From Changchengzhania lutea (GTDB taxonomy: Bacteria > Bacteroidota > Bacteroidia > Flavobacteriales > Flavobacteriaceae): DNA of 64,000 nucleotides. Shown piece after piece: positions 20,590 through 29,390 of the stretch (position 1 is its first letter; each line of letters opens with the position of its first letter). The stretch spans positions 558,001 through 622,000 of the forward strand of contig NZ_CP039456.1 in the NCBI RefSeq assembly GCF_006974145.1, written 5' to 3'. Under the pieces are notes generated by a model. That model was not told the DNA's origin. It worked only from the letters and a program-made list of their open reading frames with translations, and made no database searches. A program made the translations under genes and the position numbers.

Positions 20590-20720
20590 TTAAGCATCAC
20601 TCATGCTGCAATGTTGCGTTAAGAATTGAGGCATTTGCTGAAGCTCCTGCCAATTAATATCGGAAGAGAGCGACTGCCAAAGCCTGACCATGTTTTTGCA
20701 TGGTAACGCCCTAAAGGTAC
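20590..20720 (-). other. Structured spacer upstream of ftsY (possible repeat or RNA)
   Basis: On the minus strand this stretch reads TTAGGGCGTTACC followed by a hairpin (ACCATG, 6-base loop, CATGGT, 20687-20704) and then CAGGCTTTGGCAGTCGCTC. CTAAAGG..CCTTTAG pairs just before it, and a GCATGAGTGATGC hairpin lies near the ftsY end. A 69-codon frame crosses it, but its translation has no domain and looks like read-through of structured DNA. The pattern GGGCGTTnCC, hairpin, then a pyrimidine-rich GGCTTT half resembles an intergenic element I recall from other Bacteroidota; I cannot verify that. Confidence 0.4.
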
Positions 20721-20782
20721 TAACAAAAATGCTGCCTTTAGTGCAAGTATGAAAATTTGTCAGACACGCATTTTCAAAACAT

Positions 20783-20816
20783 AAAAAAGCTGCTTTCAAA
20801 AAGATTGAAAGCAGCT
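20783..20816 (-). terminator. Terminator after the rpmB-rpmG-DUF4295 operon
   Basis: A perfect 10-bp stem AGCTGCTTTC/GAAAGCAGCT with a 9-base loop is followed on the minus strand by six T. It lies 25 bp beyond the DUF4295 stop and separates that operon from ftsY. Confidence 0.85.
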
Positions 20817-20840
20817 AGAATATTATAAGGTGTCTGTTAA

Positions 20841-20993
20841 TTACTTTTTACTTAAAAAGTCGTTAACACGTTCTGGTGCCATAATGGATTCTACAAACAT
20901 ATAAGCTCCTGTTTTGGGAGACTTCACCATTTTTACAGCTTTTGCTAGTCTTTTAGATCCTGTCTGTAACGATGCTACTGATTTCTTTGCCAT
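20841..20993 (-). CDS. DUF4295 protein, probable Bacteroidota-specific ribosomal protein
   Basis: A 50-codon gene, MAKKSVASLQTGSKRLAKAV through VNDFLSKK. It is small, strongly basic in its first half, and lies directly after rpmG, the position in which DUF4295 is conserved across Bacteroidota. I recall this family being reported as a ribosomal protein (bL38) in a Flavobacterium ribosome structure, but this cannot be checked here. Gene order and composition support a ribosomal role. The gap to rpmG is 43 bp and a terminator follows. Confidence 0.85.
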   Translation of the reverse strand: MAKKSVASLQTGSKRLAKAVKMVKSPKTGAYMFVESIMAPERVNDFLSKK

Positions 20994-21036
20994 GATTCAA
21001 TGTCTTTAAACATATCACCTTAGTGATGCGCTATAA

Positions 21037-21219
21037 TTATTTAATTTCTTTGTGAACAGTCATACGTTTTAGGATAGGATTAAATTTCTTAATCTCCATT
21101 CTATCTGGCGTATTCTTTTTATTCTTAGTAGTAATGTATCTTGAAGTTCCTGGTTTTCCAGTTTCTTTGTGCTCAGTACACTCTAATATTACTTGTATTC
21201 TATTACCTCTCTTTGCCAT
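21037..21219 (-). CDS. rpmG: 50S ribosomal protein bL33
   Basis: A 60-residue protein with the bL33 signature: [18 protein letters not shown] near the start and [20 protein letters not shown] in the middle. Only one cysteine remains (ECTEH), so this is a zinc-free (C-minus) form without the paired CxxC ribbons. It is part of the large subunit near the E site. It lies 25 bp after rpmB in the ribosomal operon. Confidence 0.97.
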   Translation of the reverse strand: MAKRGNRIQVILECTEHKETGKPGTSRYITTKNKKNTPDRMEIKKFNPILKRMTVHKEIK

Positions 21220-21244
21220 GTCTTTTCCTTATTAAATGCAGCTA

Positions 21245-21481
21245 TTATTTTAAAAATCCTTTAGATTTTGCTTCTTTAATTGCTGCAGAAATACCAATTT
21301 TATTAATAGTCTTTAAAGCAGATGTTGAAACTTTTAGAGTTACCCAACTGTCATTTTCTGGAATGTAAAAACGTTTCTTTAATAAATTCGCATTAAATTT
21401 GCGCTTGGTTCTGTTTAATGCATGAGACACGTTGTTTCCAACCATTGCCTTCTTTCCTGTAAGTTCACAAACTCTAGACAT
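21245..21481 (-). CDS. rpmB: 50S ribosomal protein bL28
   Basis: A 78-residue bL28 protein ([20 protein letters not shown], then [11 protein letters not shown], ending SKGFLK). It is the first gene of the rpmB-rpmG-DUF4295 operon and has the clearest promoter in the window 42 bp upstream. Length and motif order match the family. Confidence 0.97.
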   Translation of the reverse strand: MSRVCELTGKKAMVGNNVSHALNRTKRKFNANLLKKRFYIPENDSWVTLKVSTSALKTINKIGISAAIKEAKSKGFLK

Positions 21482-21522
21482 TATATATAACTTTAAATTT
21501 TTTGTTGTTTAAAAACGAGGTG

Positions 21523-21552
21523 CAAATATACAAAATCTTTAATTTATGACAA
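21523..21552 (-). promoter_or_regulatory. Promoter of the rpmB operon
   Basis: On the minus strand, TTG (21552-21550), 19 bp, then TATATTTG (21530-21523) is a textbook Bacteroidota promoter. The leader to the rpmB ATG is about 35-40 bases. Confidence 0.75.
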
Positions 21553-21563
21553 CTTAATTATTA

Positions 21564-22814
21564 TCAATTTTTTAAAATTTCTTTTAGCAGCATTTCGAAG
21601 GCTTTATTAACCCCTTTATTTATGACTCTCACTCTATGGTTACCCAACATAAATTGCTCTGAATAAACCTCATTTTTGGTAGCGATAGCAATAAATGCTG
21701 TACCTATTTCTTCGTCTGAATCGCCTTTTGTTGGTCCTGCGCTACCCGTAGTGGCAATGGCATAATCTGAATCAAATAATTGCAAGGCATTTTTAGCCAT
21801 AGCTTCTGCTACTTGTGAGCTCACTACAGAATGGTCTTCTATGAGTTGTTTTGAAACTCCTAAAACTTTCACTTTAGCATCTGATGCATAAGTAACAGCG
21901 CTGCCTTTAAAATAATTGGAAGCTCCTGGTATTGCTGTAATACTTTCGGCAATTTTTCCTCCTGTAAAACTCTCAGCAGTTGCCAAGGTTTTGCCCATTT
22001 TTATAAGCTGTCTACCAATTATAGCTTCTATAGTCGCATCATGATCTTCAAAACCAAAAAATTCATCTTTAACTAATGGAAGCACTTTATCTATCTCTTT
22101 CTGAACCTCTTTTTTAATCTTTTCACTATCAAAACCTTTTGCAGAAAGACGTAATCGCATTCTACCTAAACCTGGTAAATACGCCAGTTTTATATGTTTT
22201 GGCAAGTTATCTTCCCAAGCTTCAATTCTAGCCGCTAAAGTGCTTTCGCCCAAGCCATAAATTAAAAGTGTGCGGTGTAATATAAATGGAAATTGGAAGG
22301 TCTTTTTTAATTTCGGAATGACTTCGTCTTTTATTAACGCTTTCATTTCGAAAGGCACACCTGGTAAGGATATAAATACTTTATTATCTTTTTCTAACCA
22401 CATGCCTGGAGCTGTCCCAAACTTGTTCATAAGCACTTGGGCTTTTGAAGGTATGAATGCTTGATCTATATTTACTTGTAATAGGGTTTGCCTGATGTAT
22501 AATTTCCAAATACGTTGAATATTTTCTAAAACAAGCGCATTCTTAACGAGGGTATCATTAAAATATTCAGCAATCGTTTTTTTTGTAATATCGTCTTTAG
22601 TTGGGCCCAAACCACCTGTTAATATAATGATATCCACACTTTTTTCAGCATCCTTAAGCGCCTTTAAAATATGCGTTTTATCATCTTGTACCGACGTGAT
22701 CTGATAGACAGAAACGCCTATCTTATTAAGTTCTTTTGCAATAAAAGCGGAATTAGTATCTACAACCTGACCAATGAGAAGTTCATCGCCGATGGTTATT
22801 ATTTCGGCTAACAT
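21564..22814 (-). CDS. cinA: CinA family protein (NMN amidohydrolase-like)
   Basis: A 416-residue two-domain protein. The N-terminal MoCF_biosynth (MoaB-like) domain has IGDELLIGQVVDTNSAFIA and LTGGLGPTKDD. The C-terminal CinA domain (from about 250) has LATAESFTGGKIAESIT and TGSAGPTKGD, the region carrying NMN deamidase or ADP-ribose pyrophosphatase activity in studied members. It therefore probably works in pyridine nucleotide recycling. Its ATG overlaps the Hpt stop (TAATG), so the two are translationally coupled, and the gene ends the exonuclease-FAH-Hpt-cinA operon. Confidence 0.93.
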   Translation of the reverse strand: MLAEIITIGDELLIGQVVDTNSAFIAKELNKIGVSVYQITSVQDDKTHILKALKDAEKSVDIIILTGGLGPTKDDITKKTIAEYFNDTLVKNALVLENIQRIWKLYIRQTLLQVNIDQAFIPSKAQVLMNKFGTAPGMWLEKDNKVFISLPGVPFEMKALIKDEVIPKLKKTFQFPFILHRTLLIYGLGESTLAARIEAWEDNLPKHIKLAYLPGLGRMRLRLSAKGFDSEKIKKEVQKEIDKVLPLVKDEFFGFEDHDATIEAIIGRQLIKMGKTLATAESFTGGKIAESITAIPGASNYFKGSAVTYASDAKVKVLGVSKQLIEDHSVVSSQVAEAMAKNALQLFDSDYAIATTGSAGPTKGDSDEEIGTAFIAIATKNEVYSEQFMLGNHRVRVINKGVNKAFEMLLKEILKN

Positions 22815-23155
22815 TATAACTTGAAGTCTGATCTTATCTCAGAAACAGCGTTTTCTACAGCGTTGATAATGGTTTCTAGCTGAGCAGTAACATCTAAATC
22901 CTTCTTTTCAAATTTACCCCAATCTTGAACTTCAATTAAAATATCGAGTACTCCAAGTTCAAATAAATCGATGGTTGGTTTCATTTTATGAGCTGCTTGG
23001 TAGGCATTATAATAATCTTTTTCTGCTACCGCTTTTTTTAATCGTTCAGCATCTTCTGGCACTTCTTCTAAAAATGCTTCGGCTAAAGCACCTATGAATG
23101 CTTCATCGTTATCTGCCAGTTCACGTACCCTATATAATTTATAATGTTGCTCCAT
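22814..23155 (-). CDS. Hpt (histidine phosphotransfer) domain protein
   Basis: A 113-residue four-helix protein with the phosphotransfer motif AAHKMKPTIDLF (phospho-acceptor His56), preceded by an acidic helix (EEVPEDAERLKKAVAEK). Free-standing Hpt proteins relay phosphate between hybrid sensor kinases and response regulators. No kinase or regulator is in this window, so the partners are unknown. It sits with no spacer inside a metabolic operon: one base after its own start comes the FAH stop, and its stop overlaps cinA. Confidence 0.85.
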   Translation of the reverse strand: MEQHYKLYRVRELADNDEAFIGALAEAFLEEVPEDAERLKKAVAEKDYYNAYQAAHKMKPTIDLFELGVLDILIEVQDWGKFEKKDLDVTAQLETIINAVENAVSEIRSDFKL

Positions 23156-23767
23156 TTATTTAACTGTTATTGAAAACATTTCTTTGTCTTCTATAAATCC
23201 TTTTAATTTATCATTAGCAATAACCCTGCCTACTCCAGACGGAGTTCCTGTAAATATAATATCTCCAATCTTTAAAGTAAAATATTTTGATACATATTCG
23301 ATTATTTCATCAATTTCCCAAAGCATATGGCTTGTATTTCCACTTTGAACAATTTTTTCATTCTTTTTTAACGAAAAGTCAATGGCGTTTACATCCTCTA
23401 TATCTTTTACCGAAATCCATTTACCAATTACTGCTGCGCCATCAAAAGATTTTGCCTTTTCCCATGGCAATCCTTTTTTCTTTAAGCTCTTTTGTAAATC
23501 GCGAGCCGTAAAATCTATCCCTAAACCAATCTCACTATAATATTTATGTGCAAATTGCTTATTAATATATTTACCAACGCGATTAATTTTCACCAAAACC
23601 TCGACTTCATGATGTACATCATCTGAGAAATCTGGAATAAAAAACGGTTGCTTTTTAAGAAGAATTGCCGTGTCCGGCTTTAGAAATACCACTGGGTCTG
23701 TTGGCTTTTCATTTTCTAATTCAACGATATGGTCTGTATAATTCCGACCGATGCAGATAAGTTTCAT
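23156..23767 (-). CDS. Fumarylacetoacetate hydrolase (FAH) family protein
   Basis: A 203-residue cytoplasmic enzyme starting MKLICIGRNYTDHIVELENE. Divalent-metal ligands are visible as HHEVEVLV (Glu54, Glu56), and GIDFTARDLQ and FTGTPSGVG are family signatures. Compact FAH proteins of this size act as acylpyruvases or oxaloacetate decarboxylases (FAHD1 type); which one cannot be told. It is the second gene of a tight four-gene operon with 1-bp spacers on both sides. Confidence 0.9.
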   Translation of the reverse strand: MKLICIGRNYTDHIVELENEKPTDPVVFLKPDTAILLKKQPFFIPDFSDDVHHEVEVLVKINRVGKYINKQFAHKYYSEIGLGIDFTARDLQKSLKKKGLPWEKAKSFDGAAVIGKWISVKDIEDVNAIDFSLKKNEKIVQSGNTSHMLWEIDEIIEYVSKYFTLKIGDIIFTGTPSGVGRVIANDKLKGFIEDKEMFSITVK

Positions 23768-23768
23768 C

Positions 23769-24545
23769 CTATCCTAACTTATTGTTGAAACTTCTCAATT
23801 TAATAGCTGTTAACACCTTTTTGGTATACAGCGGAAAATCCGCATTAAGCAACCAACCAAAGTACCCTGGTTCTGTTTCCAAAACATCTGTAATGAGTTT
23901 TCCTTTATGCTTTCCGAAAGAAAAACATTCCTCCCCATTTTTATTATAACTGATAAATCCAGCAAAATCTGCAAACTTTCTTCTAGAACTAAATTCAGCC
24001 AAAAACTTGGTATCGTTCTCTAAATCGTCATACTTTTCAATTTGGGCCTTTAACACTTCAAATGTGGCATTTGTATCTGCCTCGGCACTGTGCGCGTCTT
24101 CTAAGTTTTGATTGCAATAAAACTTATACGCTGCACTTAGAGTGCGTTGTTCCTTTTTATGAAAAATGGTTTGTACATCTACAGCTAAACGATTTTTCAT
24201 ATCAAAATCAATCTCAGCACGTAACATTTCTTCTGCCAACAAAGGGATATCGAATCGGTTAGAATTAAATCCCCCTAAGTCAGAGTCTTTAATCATATTA
24301 TAAACACATTTCGCTAATTCCTTAAAAGTGAGCTCATTGGCAACTTTTTCATTAGTAATACCATGTATGGCAATGACTTCCTCTGGAATTTCCATTTCTG
24401 GATTTACCAACCACGTTTTGCGTTCTTCGGTGCCGTTGGGAAAAACTTTAAGAATCGAAATTTCTACTATTCTATCTTTTGATATATTGACACCCGTTGT
24501 TTCTAAATCAAAAAAACAGATGGGTTTTGTGAGGTTGAGTTGCAT
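23769..24545 (-). CDS. 3'-5' exonuclease, DnaQ/epsilon type
   Basis: I use the ATG at 24545 (MQLNLTKPICFFDLETTGVN, 258 aa); the frame extends upstream only through a TTG. The DEDDh fold is complete: FFDLETTG (Asp13, Glu15, Exo I), GFNSNRFDIPLL (Exo II) and HSAEADTNAT (Exo III). The C-terminus adds a small domain with FGKHKGKLITDV, similar to DUF3820. It could be a stand-alone proofreading or repair exonuclease or an RNase T-like enzyme. It is the first gene of the operon leading to cinA. Confidence 0.92.
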   Translation of the reverse strand: MQLNLTKPICFFDLETTGVNISKDRIVEISILKVFPNGTEERKTWLVNPEMEIPEEVIAIHGITNEKVANELTFKELAKCVYNMIKDSDLGGFNSNRFDIPLLAEEMLRAEIDFDMKNRLAVDVQTIFHKKEQRTLSAAYKFYCNQNLEDAHSAEADTNATFEVLKAQIEKYDDLENDTKFLAEFSSRRKFADFAGFISYNKNGEECFSFGKHKGKLITDVLETEPGYFGWLLNADFPLYTKKVLTAIKLRSFNNKLG

Positions 24546-24566
24546 TTTTTTAAATGTATTTAATGA

Positions 24567-24574
24567 CAAATATA
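24567..24574 (-). promoter_or_regulatory. -7 box of the exonuclease-FAH-Hpt-cinA operon
   Basis: The minus strand reads TATATTTG, a perfect -7 match, 21 bp before the exonuclease ATG. No clear -33 TTG at normal spacing. Confidence 0.5.
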
Positions 24575-24597
24575 CTGAAATGATTCGCGTTTAAAAC

Positions 24598-24630
24598 AGT
24601 AAATCCAACGTCTTATGTGTTGGATTTACT
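24598..24630 (-). terminator. Terminator after the E2 acyltransferase gene
   Basis: A perfect 12-bp stem (AGTAAATCCAAC paired with GTTGGATTTACT) around a 9-base loop lies 18 bp beyond the stop and is followed by GTTTTAAAC on the minus strand. The U-tract is short. Confidence 0.65.
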
Positions 24631-24648
24631 ATTTGATAAATATGAGAA

Positions 24649-25968
24649 TTATATTTCTCGATTAGAATCCCAAGCTTCTAAATAATTTTTAACGGCTTGA
24701 ACAAATTGACCGCCTAATGCACCATTTACTACGCGGTGATCGTAGGAGTGTGACAAATACATTCTATAACGAATCCCAATAAAATCACCTTCTGGTGTTT
24801 CAATAACCGCAGGCACTTTTCTTATAGCGCCTAAAGCCAATATCCCTACTTGTGGTTGATTAATAATTGGTGTCCCCATGATACTACCAAAGGTACCAAC
24901 ATTGGTTACAGTATACGTACCACCTTGGGTATCATCTGGTTTTAATTTACCAATTCTAGCACGCTTAGCCAAATCGTTGACCTGTTTTGTTATTCCAACG
25001 AGATTGAGCTGATCTGCATTTTTAATTACAGGAACAATTAAATTACCATCTGGAAGCGCCGCGGCCATACCCAGATTGATATTTTTCTTTTTTACAATGG
25101 TATCCCCTTGCAAAGAAATATTCATCATAGGAAAATCGCGAAGTGCCTTTGCAATCGCTTCCATAAAAATAGGCGTAAACGTAAGGTTTTCCCCTTCACG
25201 CTTCATAAAGCCATCTTTAACCTTCTTTCTCCAATTCCATATATTCGTTACATCTGCCTCTATAAAACTTTGCACATGCGCAGAAGTTTGTACAGATGCG
25301 ACCATATGATGTGCAATCATTTTGCCCATTCTGGAAAGCTCGATTATTTCATCGTCTCCACTCGCAACAATTGGAGCTGCGTTTTGTTTTGGTTGGTCTT
25401 GCAATTTGGACGGCGCAGCAGGTTTAGTTTCTGTACGCGTTTCAGCTTTCGACGTTCCTCTTGACTCAATGTATTCAAGAATATCGTTTTTTGTAACTCT
25501 CCCATCTTTACCTGTACCAGAAATAGCATCTAACTCATTTTGAGAGACGCCTTCCTGTTTTGCTATATTTTTAACCAAAGGTGAATAAAAACGCTCATCA
25601 CTGGACTTAACTGCTGCCACAGTTGCTTGGGCATTGACTAAAGTTTCTCGAACAGTTTCCACAGCTTTGGTTTCAACTATATCTTCATCTTCTTCCTTTT
25701 TATCTGGTGTTGCCTCTCTGTCTTCACCATCGGTTTCAATTACAGCAATTACTTGCCCTACCTGCACCACATCATCAACGTTAAATAATTTCTCAAGCAA
25801 AATCCCATCCACTTCACTGGGCACTTCACTATCCACCTTATCTGTAGCGATTTCTAAAACAGCTTCATCAAGTTCTATAGTATCTCCAACTTCTTTTAAC
25901 CAAGAGGTTATGGTTGCTTCTGCAACACTCTCTCCCATTTTCGGTAATTTGAGTTCAAACTTTGCCAT
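24649..25968 (-). CDS. 2-oxo acid dehydrogenase E2 (dihydrolipoamide acyltransferase)
   Basis: The 439-residue E2 transfers acyl groups from lipoate to CoA within a 2-oxo acid dehydrogenase complex. One lipoyl domain (residues 1-75) has the lipoyl lysine in EIATDKVDSE (Lys44). After an acidic linker comes an E3-binding domain (YSPLVKNIAKQEGVS.., about 128-165), then the CAT-like catalytic core. The active-site motif reads DHRVVNGALGG, with His411 present but Asn415 where the family usually has Asp. E1 and E3 genes are not nearby, so the substrate (branched-chain, pyruvate or 2-oxoglutarate) is undecided; the single lipoyl domain and sequence style lean to the branched-chain type. Confidence 0.92.
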   Translation of the reverse strand: MAKFELKLPKMGESVAEATITSWLKEVGDTIELDEAVLEIATDKVDSEVPSEVDGILLEKLFNVDDVVQVGQVIAVIETDGEDREATPDKKEEDEDIVETKAVETVRETLVNAQATVAAVKSSDERFYSPLVKNIAKQEGVSQNELDAISGTGKDGRVTKNDILEYIESRGTSKAETRTETKPAAPSKLQDQPKQNAAPIVASGDDEIIELSRMGKMIAHHMVASVQTSAHVQSFIEADVTNIWNWRKKVKDGFMKREGENLTFTPIFMEAIAKALRDFPMMNISLQGDTIVKKKNINLGMAAALPDGNLIVPVIKNADQLNLVGITKQVNDLAKRARIGKLKPDDTQGGTYTVTNVGTFGSIMGTPIINQPQVGILALGAIRKVPAVIETPEGDFIGIRYRMYLSHSYDHRVVNGALGGQFVQAVKNYLEAWDSNREI

Positions 25969-26005
25969 ATCAATAATGTAATACCTGTTTTTTATATTTC
26001 GTTTG

Positions 26006-26013
26006 CAAAATTA
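26006..26013 (-). promoter_or_regulatory. -7 box for the E2 gene
   Basis: The minus strand reads TAATTTTG, matching TAnnTTTG, 37 bp before the ATG. A -33 TTG is not evident. Confidence 0.4.
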
Positions 26014-26054
26014 ATAAAAAAGCATTGATTTCTTTAAATTTTTTGTAATAAAGA

Positions 26055-27155
26055 CTATTTTATACTTATAACCTCACCTTTACTTATTGTGTCATTGCTT
26101 CCTATAATAAAATCGGACTTACAGGGTAAGATTTTAAAGGTTATGCTTTGATTCTGGTTTTTACAACCTATATTACTAATTATCTCTTTATAACTTATAT
26201 AATTGGCATCAAATATAATTTCAGAATTAGGCTCGATATCCTTTACAACCATTTTAAAAATGACATCTTTGCGCAATTTTTTACTCACTTTTTTACTCAA
26301 AGTATCCGAAACGAAATAATATCTTTCTATATGATTCTCTTGCTTAACTGGTTTTTTTCTAAAAACATAAACGAACCGAATTCCGAACCATACAAACATA
26401 TCAAATAATATGTTTTTCTTAAAATGCTTTTTATAAAAAATTTGCATGGCACTATAGAAGCGTTTTGCGTAAAACTTATCCCTTAATGTGCTTTCGCCCT
26501 TAAAATGGATAATGCTCGTTTTGCCAAAATAATAATTGTCGAATCCCGCTTTTAATGACTTGTAAGACATATCAATATCTTCACCATACATAAAATAATC
26601 TTCATCAAATCCATTAATTTCGTTGAAAACGCTTCTTTTTAGTAACATAAAAGCACCCACTAAAACGTCGGTTTTTCCAATGTCATTATCCTTTAAATGA
26701 TTGGCATAATAATCTTCAGGATTCCCAATCAACTTTTTAAACGCCGCTTTTACATAAGGGGTATTGCGTTTGCTTTCTAGCAGAAAATCTCCTGCACCGT
26801 TAATCAACCTACATCCAACAATTCCAAGATTTTCAGTACTATCTGCGAAGGCTAAAAGTTTTAAAAAGGTATCTTCGGCCACTACAGTGTCTGGATTAAG
26901 AATACATATATATAATCCCTTTGCCTCGGCGACACCAATATTATTACCTTTTGAAAAGCCATAGTTTTCTTTATTCTCAATTAGCTTAACATTTGGGAAA
27001 GTCGTTTTCACCATTTCGCAACTACCGTCTTCAGAATTATTATCGACTACAATAATTTCTGCATTTATATTGATAAGTGATGCTTCTACACTTTTTAGAC
27101 AAAGTTCTAAAAAGTAACGGACATTATAATTTAAAATGACGATGGAGAGTTTCAA
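26055..27155 (-). CDS. Family 2 glycosyltransferase (rhamnosyltransferase-like)
   Basis: A 366-residue enzyme with the GT-A fold: LSIVILNYNVRYFLELCLKS at the start, IIVVDNNSEDGS, ENYGFSKGNNIG, and LNPDTV as the metal-binding DxD equivalent. FDEDYFMYGEDIDMSYKSLKAG is the typical acceptor-side ED-x-D motif. The last 120 residues contain a short hydrophobic stretch (ILFDMFVWFGIRFVYVF) that may attach it to the inner membrane. It probably adds a sugar during surface polysaccharide or lipid synthesis; donor and acceptor are unknown. It follows recR by 51 bp on the same strand. Confidence 0.9.
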   Translation of the reverse strand: MKLSIVILNYNVRYFLELCLKSVEASLININAEIIVVDNNSEDGSCEMVKTTFPNVKLIENKENYGFSKGNNIGVAEAKGLYICILNPDTVVAEDTFLKLLAFADSTENLGIVGCRLINGAGDFLLESKRNTPYVKAAFKKLIGNPEDYYANHLKDNDIGKTDVLVGAFMLLKRSVFNEINGFDEDYFMYGEDIDMSYKSLKAGFDNYYFGKTSIIHFKGESTLRDKFYAKRFYSAMQIFYKKHFKKNILFDMFVWFGIRFVYVFRKKPVKQENHIERYYFVSDTLSKKVSKKLRKDVIFKMVVKDIEPNSEIIFDANYISYKEIISNIGCKNQNQSITFKILPCKSDFIIGSNDTISKGEVISIK

Positions 27156-27206
27156 GTGCCTAAAATAGAGATTTTATTATACTGAGCATTATCCAGTCAG
27201 CAGAAA

Positions 27207-27824
27207 TTATAATTTTAAAGACGATTCGAAGGGAATTCTGTTTAAAATACTTCGACCTAAAGTAATTTCATCTGCATACTCTAATTCATCCCCCACAGAT
27301 ATCCCTCGGGCAATCGTAGATGTAAACACATTATAATCTTGAATTTGCTTATAGATGTAAAAGTTAGTCGTATCGCCTTCCATTGTAGAACTCAGTGCAA
27401 AAATAAGCTCACTCACTTTATTCGATTTCACTTTAGTTACCAAGGTTTCAATATTTAAATCATGTGGGCCAACCCCATCCATGGGAGAAATTTTACCACC
27501 AAGCACATGATACAAACCCTTAAAGGAACTGGTGTTTTCAATAGCCAACACATCACGTATATCCTCAACCACACAAATCAATGATTCATTTCTATTGGGA
27601 TTGGAGCAAATCTCACAAACATCATAATCGCTAATATTGTGACAAGATTTGCAAAATTTAACATCGTTACGCATGGTTTGTAAAGCTTCTGATAATGCCA
27701 AGGTTTGTTCCTTGGGCTGCCTTAACATATGCAGCACCAAACGTAATGCCGTTCGTTTACCAATACCTGGCAGCTGTGACATCTCATTTACAGCACGTTC
27801 TAGAAGTTTTGATGAAAATTCCAT
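27207..27824 (-). CDS. recR: Recombination protein RecR
   Basis: RecR works with RecO (and RecF) to load RecA at gaps. The 205-residue protein has the helix-hairpin-helix [12 protein letters not shown], the C4 zinc finger [16 protein letters not shown], the Toprim domain [12 protein letters not shown] and the C-terminal Walker-B-like TLGRSIL region. Length and motif order are normal. Confidence 0.97.
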   Translation of the reverse strand: MEFSSKLLERAVNEMSQLPGIGKRTALRLVLHMLRQPKEQTLALSEALQTMRNDVKFCKSCHNISDYDVCEICSNPNRNESLICVVEDIRDVLAIENTSSFKGLYHVLGGKISPMDGVGPHDLNIETLVTKVKSNKVSELIFALSSTMEGDTTNFYIYKQIQDYNVFTSTIARGISVGDELEYADEITLGRSILNRIPFESSLKL

Positions 27825-27947
27825 AGCTGCGAAATTACTATTTAGACACCAATTTCGCTAATTTTCAAGAACTCTTTTAAATTACATCCATAGCATTTGG
27901 AAATTGGAATTTAATATTTGTAATTTGAAACTTGAAAATCACGTTTT

Positions 27948-29390
27948 ATGACGCCCACACAAATTCTCCTACTCATACTTGCTTATTTTGTTGTTTTAAT
28001 AGTGATAAGCTACCTTACGGGAAAAGAAGATTCTAACGATGCTTTTTTTAAAGCAAACAAATCTGCCCCATGGTATTTAGTCGCTTTCGGGATGATTGGA
28101 GCATCACTTTCGGGCGTAACCTTTATTTCAGTTCCTGGCGCCGTTGAAACCAAACAATTTGGATATCTGCAGGTTGTTTTTGGCTATTTTTTTGGCTATT
28201 TAGTTATAGCATATGTCTTACTGCCAATTTACTACAGGCTTAATCTAACTTCAATTTACACCTATTTAAAAGATCGGTTTGGAAACACGAGTTATAAAAC
28301 AGGCTCTGTGGCTTTTTTAATTTCAAGAACTGTTGGTGCTGCATTCAGATTGTTTTTGGTAGCCAAGGTGCTTCAGCTTTTAATTTTTGACCAGTATCAT
28401 ATTCCTTTTACCGTTACCGTGATTATTACCATAGCGCTTATCTGGCTTTACACCTTTAAAGGCGGTATTAAAACCATCATATTTACCGATACTTTGCAGA
28501 CCTTGTTTATGCTCATTTCTGTTGTGATAACCATTGTTTTTTTGGCATCAGCTCTAGATTTGAATAGCGTATCTGAAGTCTATACCAATGTAAAGGAAAG
28601 TGCTTTGAGCAAAGTGTTTTTTACTGATGATGTGAACGATGCTCAATTTTTTATTAAAAGCTTTCTGGCAGGCATGTTTATCACGATAACTATGACAGGA
28701 TTAGATCAAGATATGATGCAGAAAAACCTAGCGTGTAAAAATCTAAAGGAAGCACAAAAGAATATGATTTCCTTTAGCGTGGTACTTGTTTTTGTGAATA
28801 TATTGTTCCTGGTTTTGGGGCTTCTACTCACACAATATGCCAATCAACATGGCATTACAGCAAAAAAAGATGACTTATTTCCAACTATTGCCATGTTACC
28901 GGAGATTGGTGTTATAACCTCAGCCTTTTTTTTACTAGGCCTTATTGCTGCGGCCTATTCTAGTGCCGATTCGGCACTGACCTCGTTAACCACATCTTTT
29001 TGCATCGATATTATTGAATTAGATAAAAAACCACAGGCCTCACAAAAACGTATAAGAAAGCAGACTCATGTTTTTATTAGCATCGTATTGGTTATTGTTA
29101 TTGTTTTATTTGATGCTATTTTCAAGGATGTTTCAGTAATCTGGGAGTTATTTAAAGCCGCGGGGTATACTTATGGCCCGCTATTGGGTCTATTCGCTTT
29201 TGGGATTTTCACCAAAACCGAGCTTAAAGATAAATACGTTTGGATTATTGCCATTATCGCCCCTATGGTGTCTTATCTCATAAATGCATATTCAGTAGAT
29301 TTATTAAATGGTTATCAAATAGGGTTTGAAATATTAATAATTAATGGCCTACTCACCTTTTTAGGGTTAATATTGATTCGTAGAAAGTAA
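27948..29390 (+). CDS. Sodium:solute symporter (SSS family)
   Basis: A 480-residue membrane protein with about 13 hydrophobic helices, beginning [20 protein letters not shown]. The SSS pattern is seen in the unwound helix [17 protein letters not shown] and in the sodium-site helix [21 protein letters not shown]. The family imports sugars, amino acids, proline or organic anions with Na+, and the substrate cannot be read from the sequence. It overlaps the convergent CoA-binding protein gene by 24 bp at the 3' end. Confidence 0.92.
   Translation: MTPTQILLLILAYFVVLIVISYLTGKEDSNDAFFKANKSAPWYLVAFGMIGASLSGVTFISVPGAVETKQFGYLQVVFGYFFGYLVIAYVLLPIYYRLNLTSIYTYLKDRFGNTSYKTGSVAFLISRTVGAAFRLFLVAKVLQLLIFDQYHIPFTVTVIITIALIWLYTFKGGIKTIIFTDTLQTLFMLISVVITIVFLASALDLNSVSEVYTNVKESALSKVFFTDDVNDAQFFIKSFLAGMFITITMTGLDQDMMQKNLACKNLKEAQKNMISFSVVLVFVNILFLVLGLLLTQYANQHGITAKKDDLFPTIAMLPEIGVITSAFFLLGLIAAAYSSADSALTSLTTSFCIDIIELDKKPQASQKRIRKQTHVFISIVLVIVIVLFDAIFKDVSVIWELFKAAGYTYGPLLGLFAFGIFTKTELKDKYVWIIAIIAPMVSYLINAYSVDLLNGYQIGFEILIINGLLTFLGLILIRRK

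Noticed and set aside
20590-20799. 69-codon frame on the minus strand upstream of ftsY
   Set aside because: It crosses hairpins, has no domain, unusual composition (many Cys and Gln), and ends inside a structured spacer. The region is better explained as non-coding.
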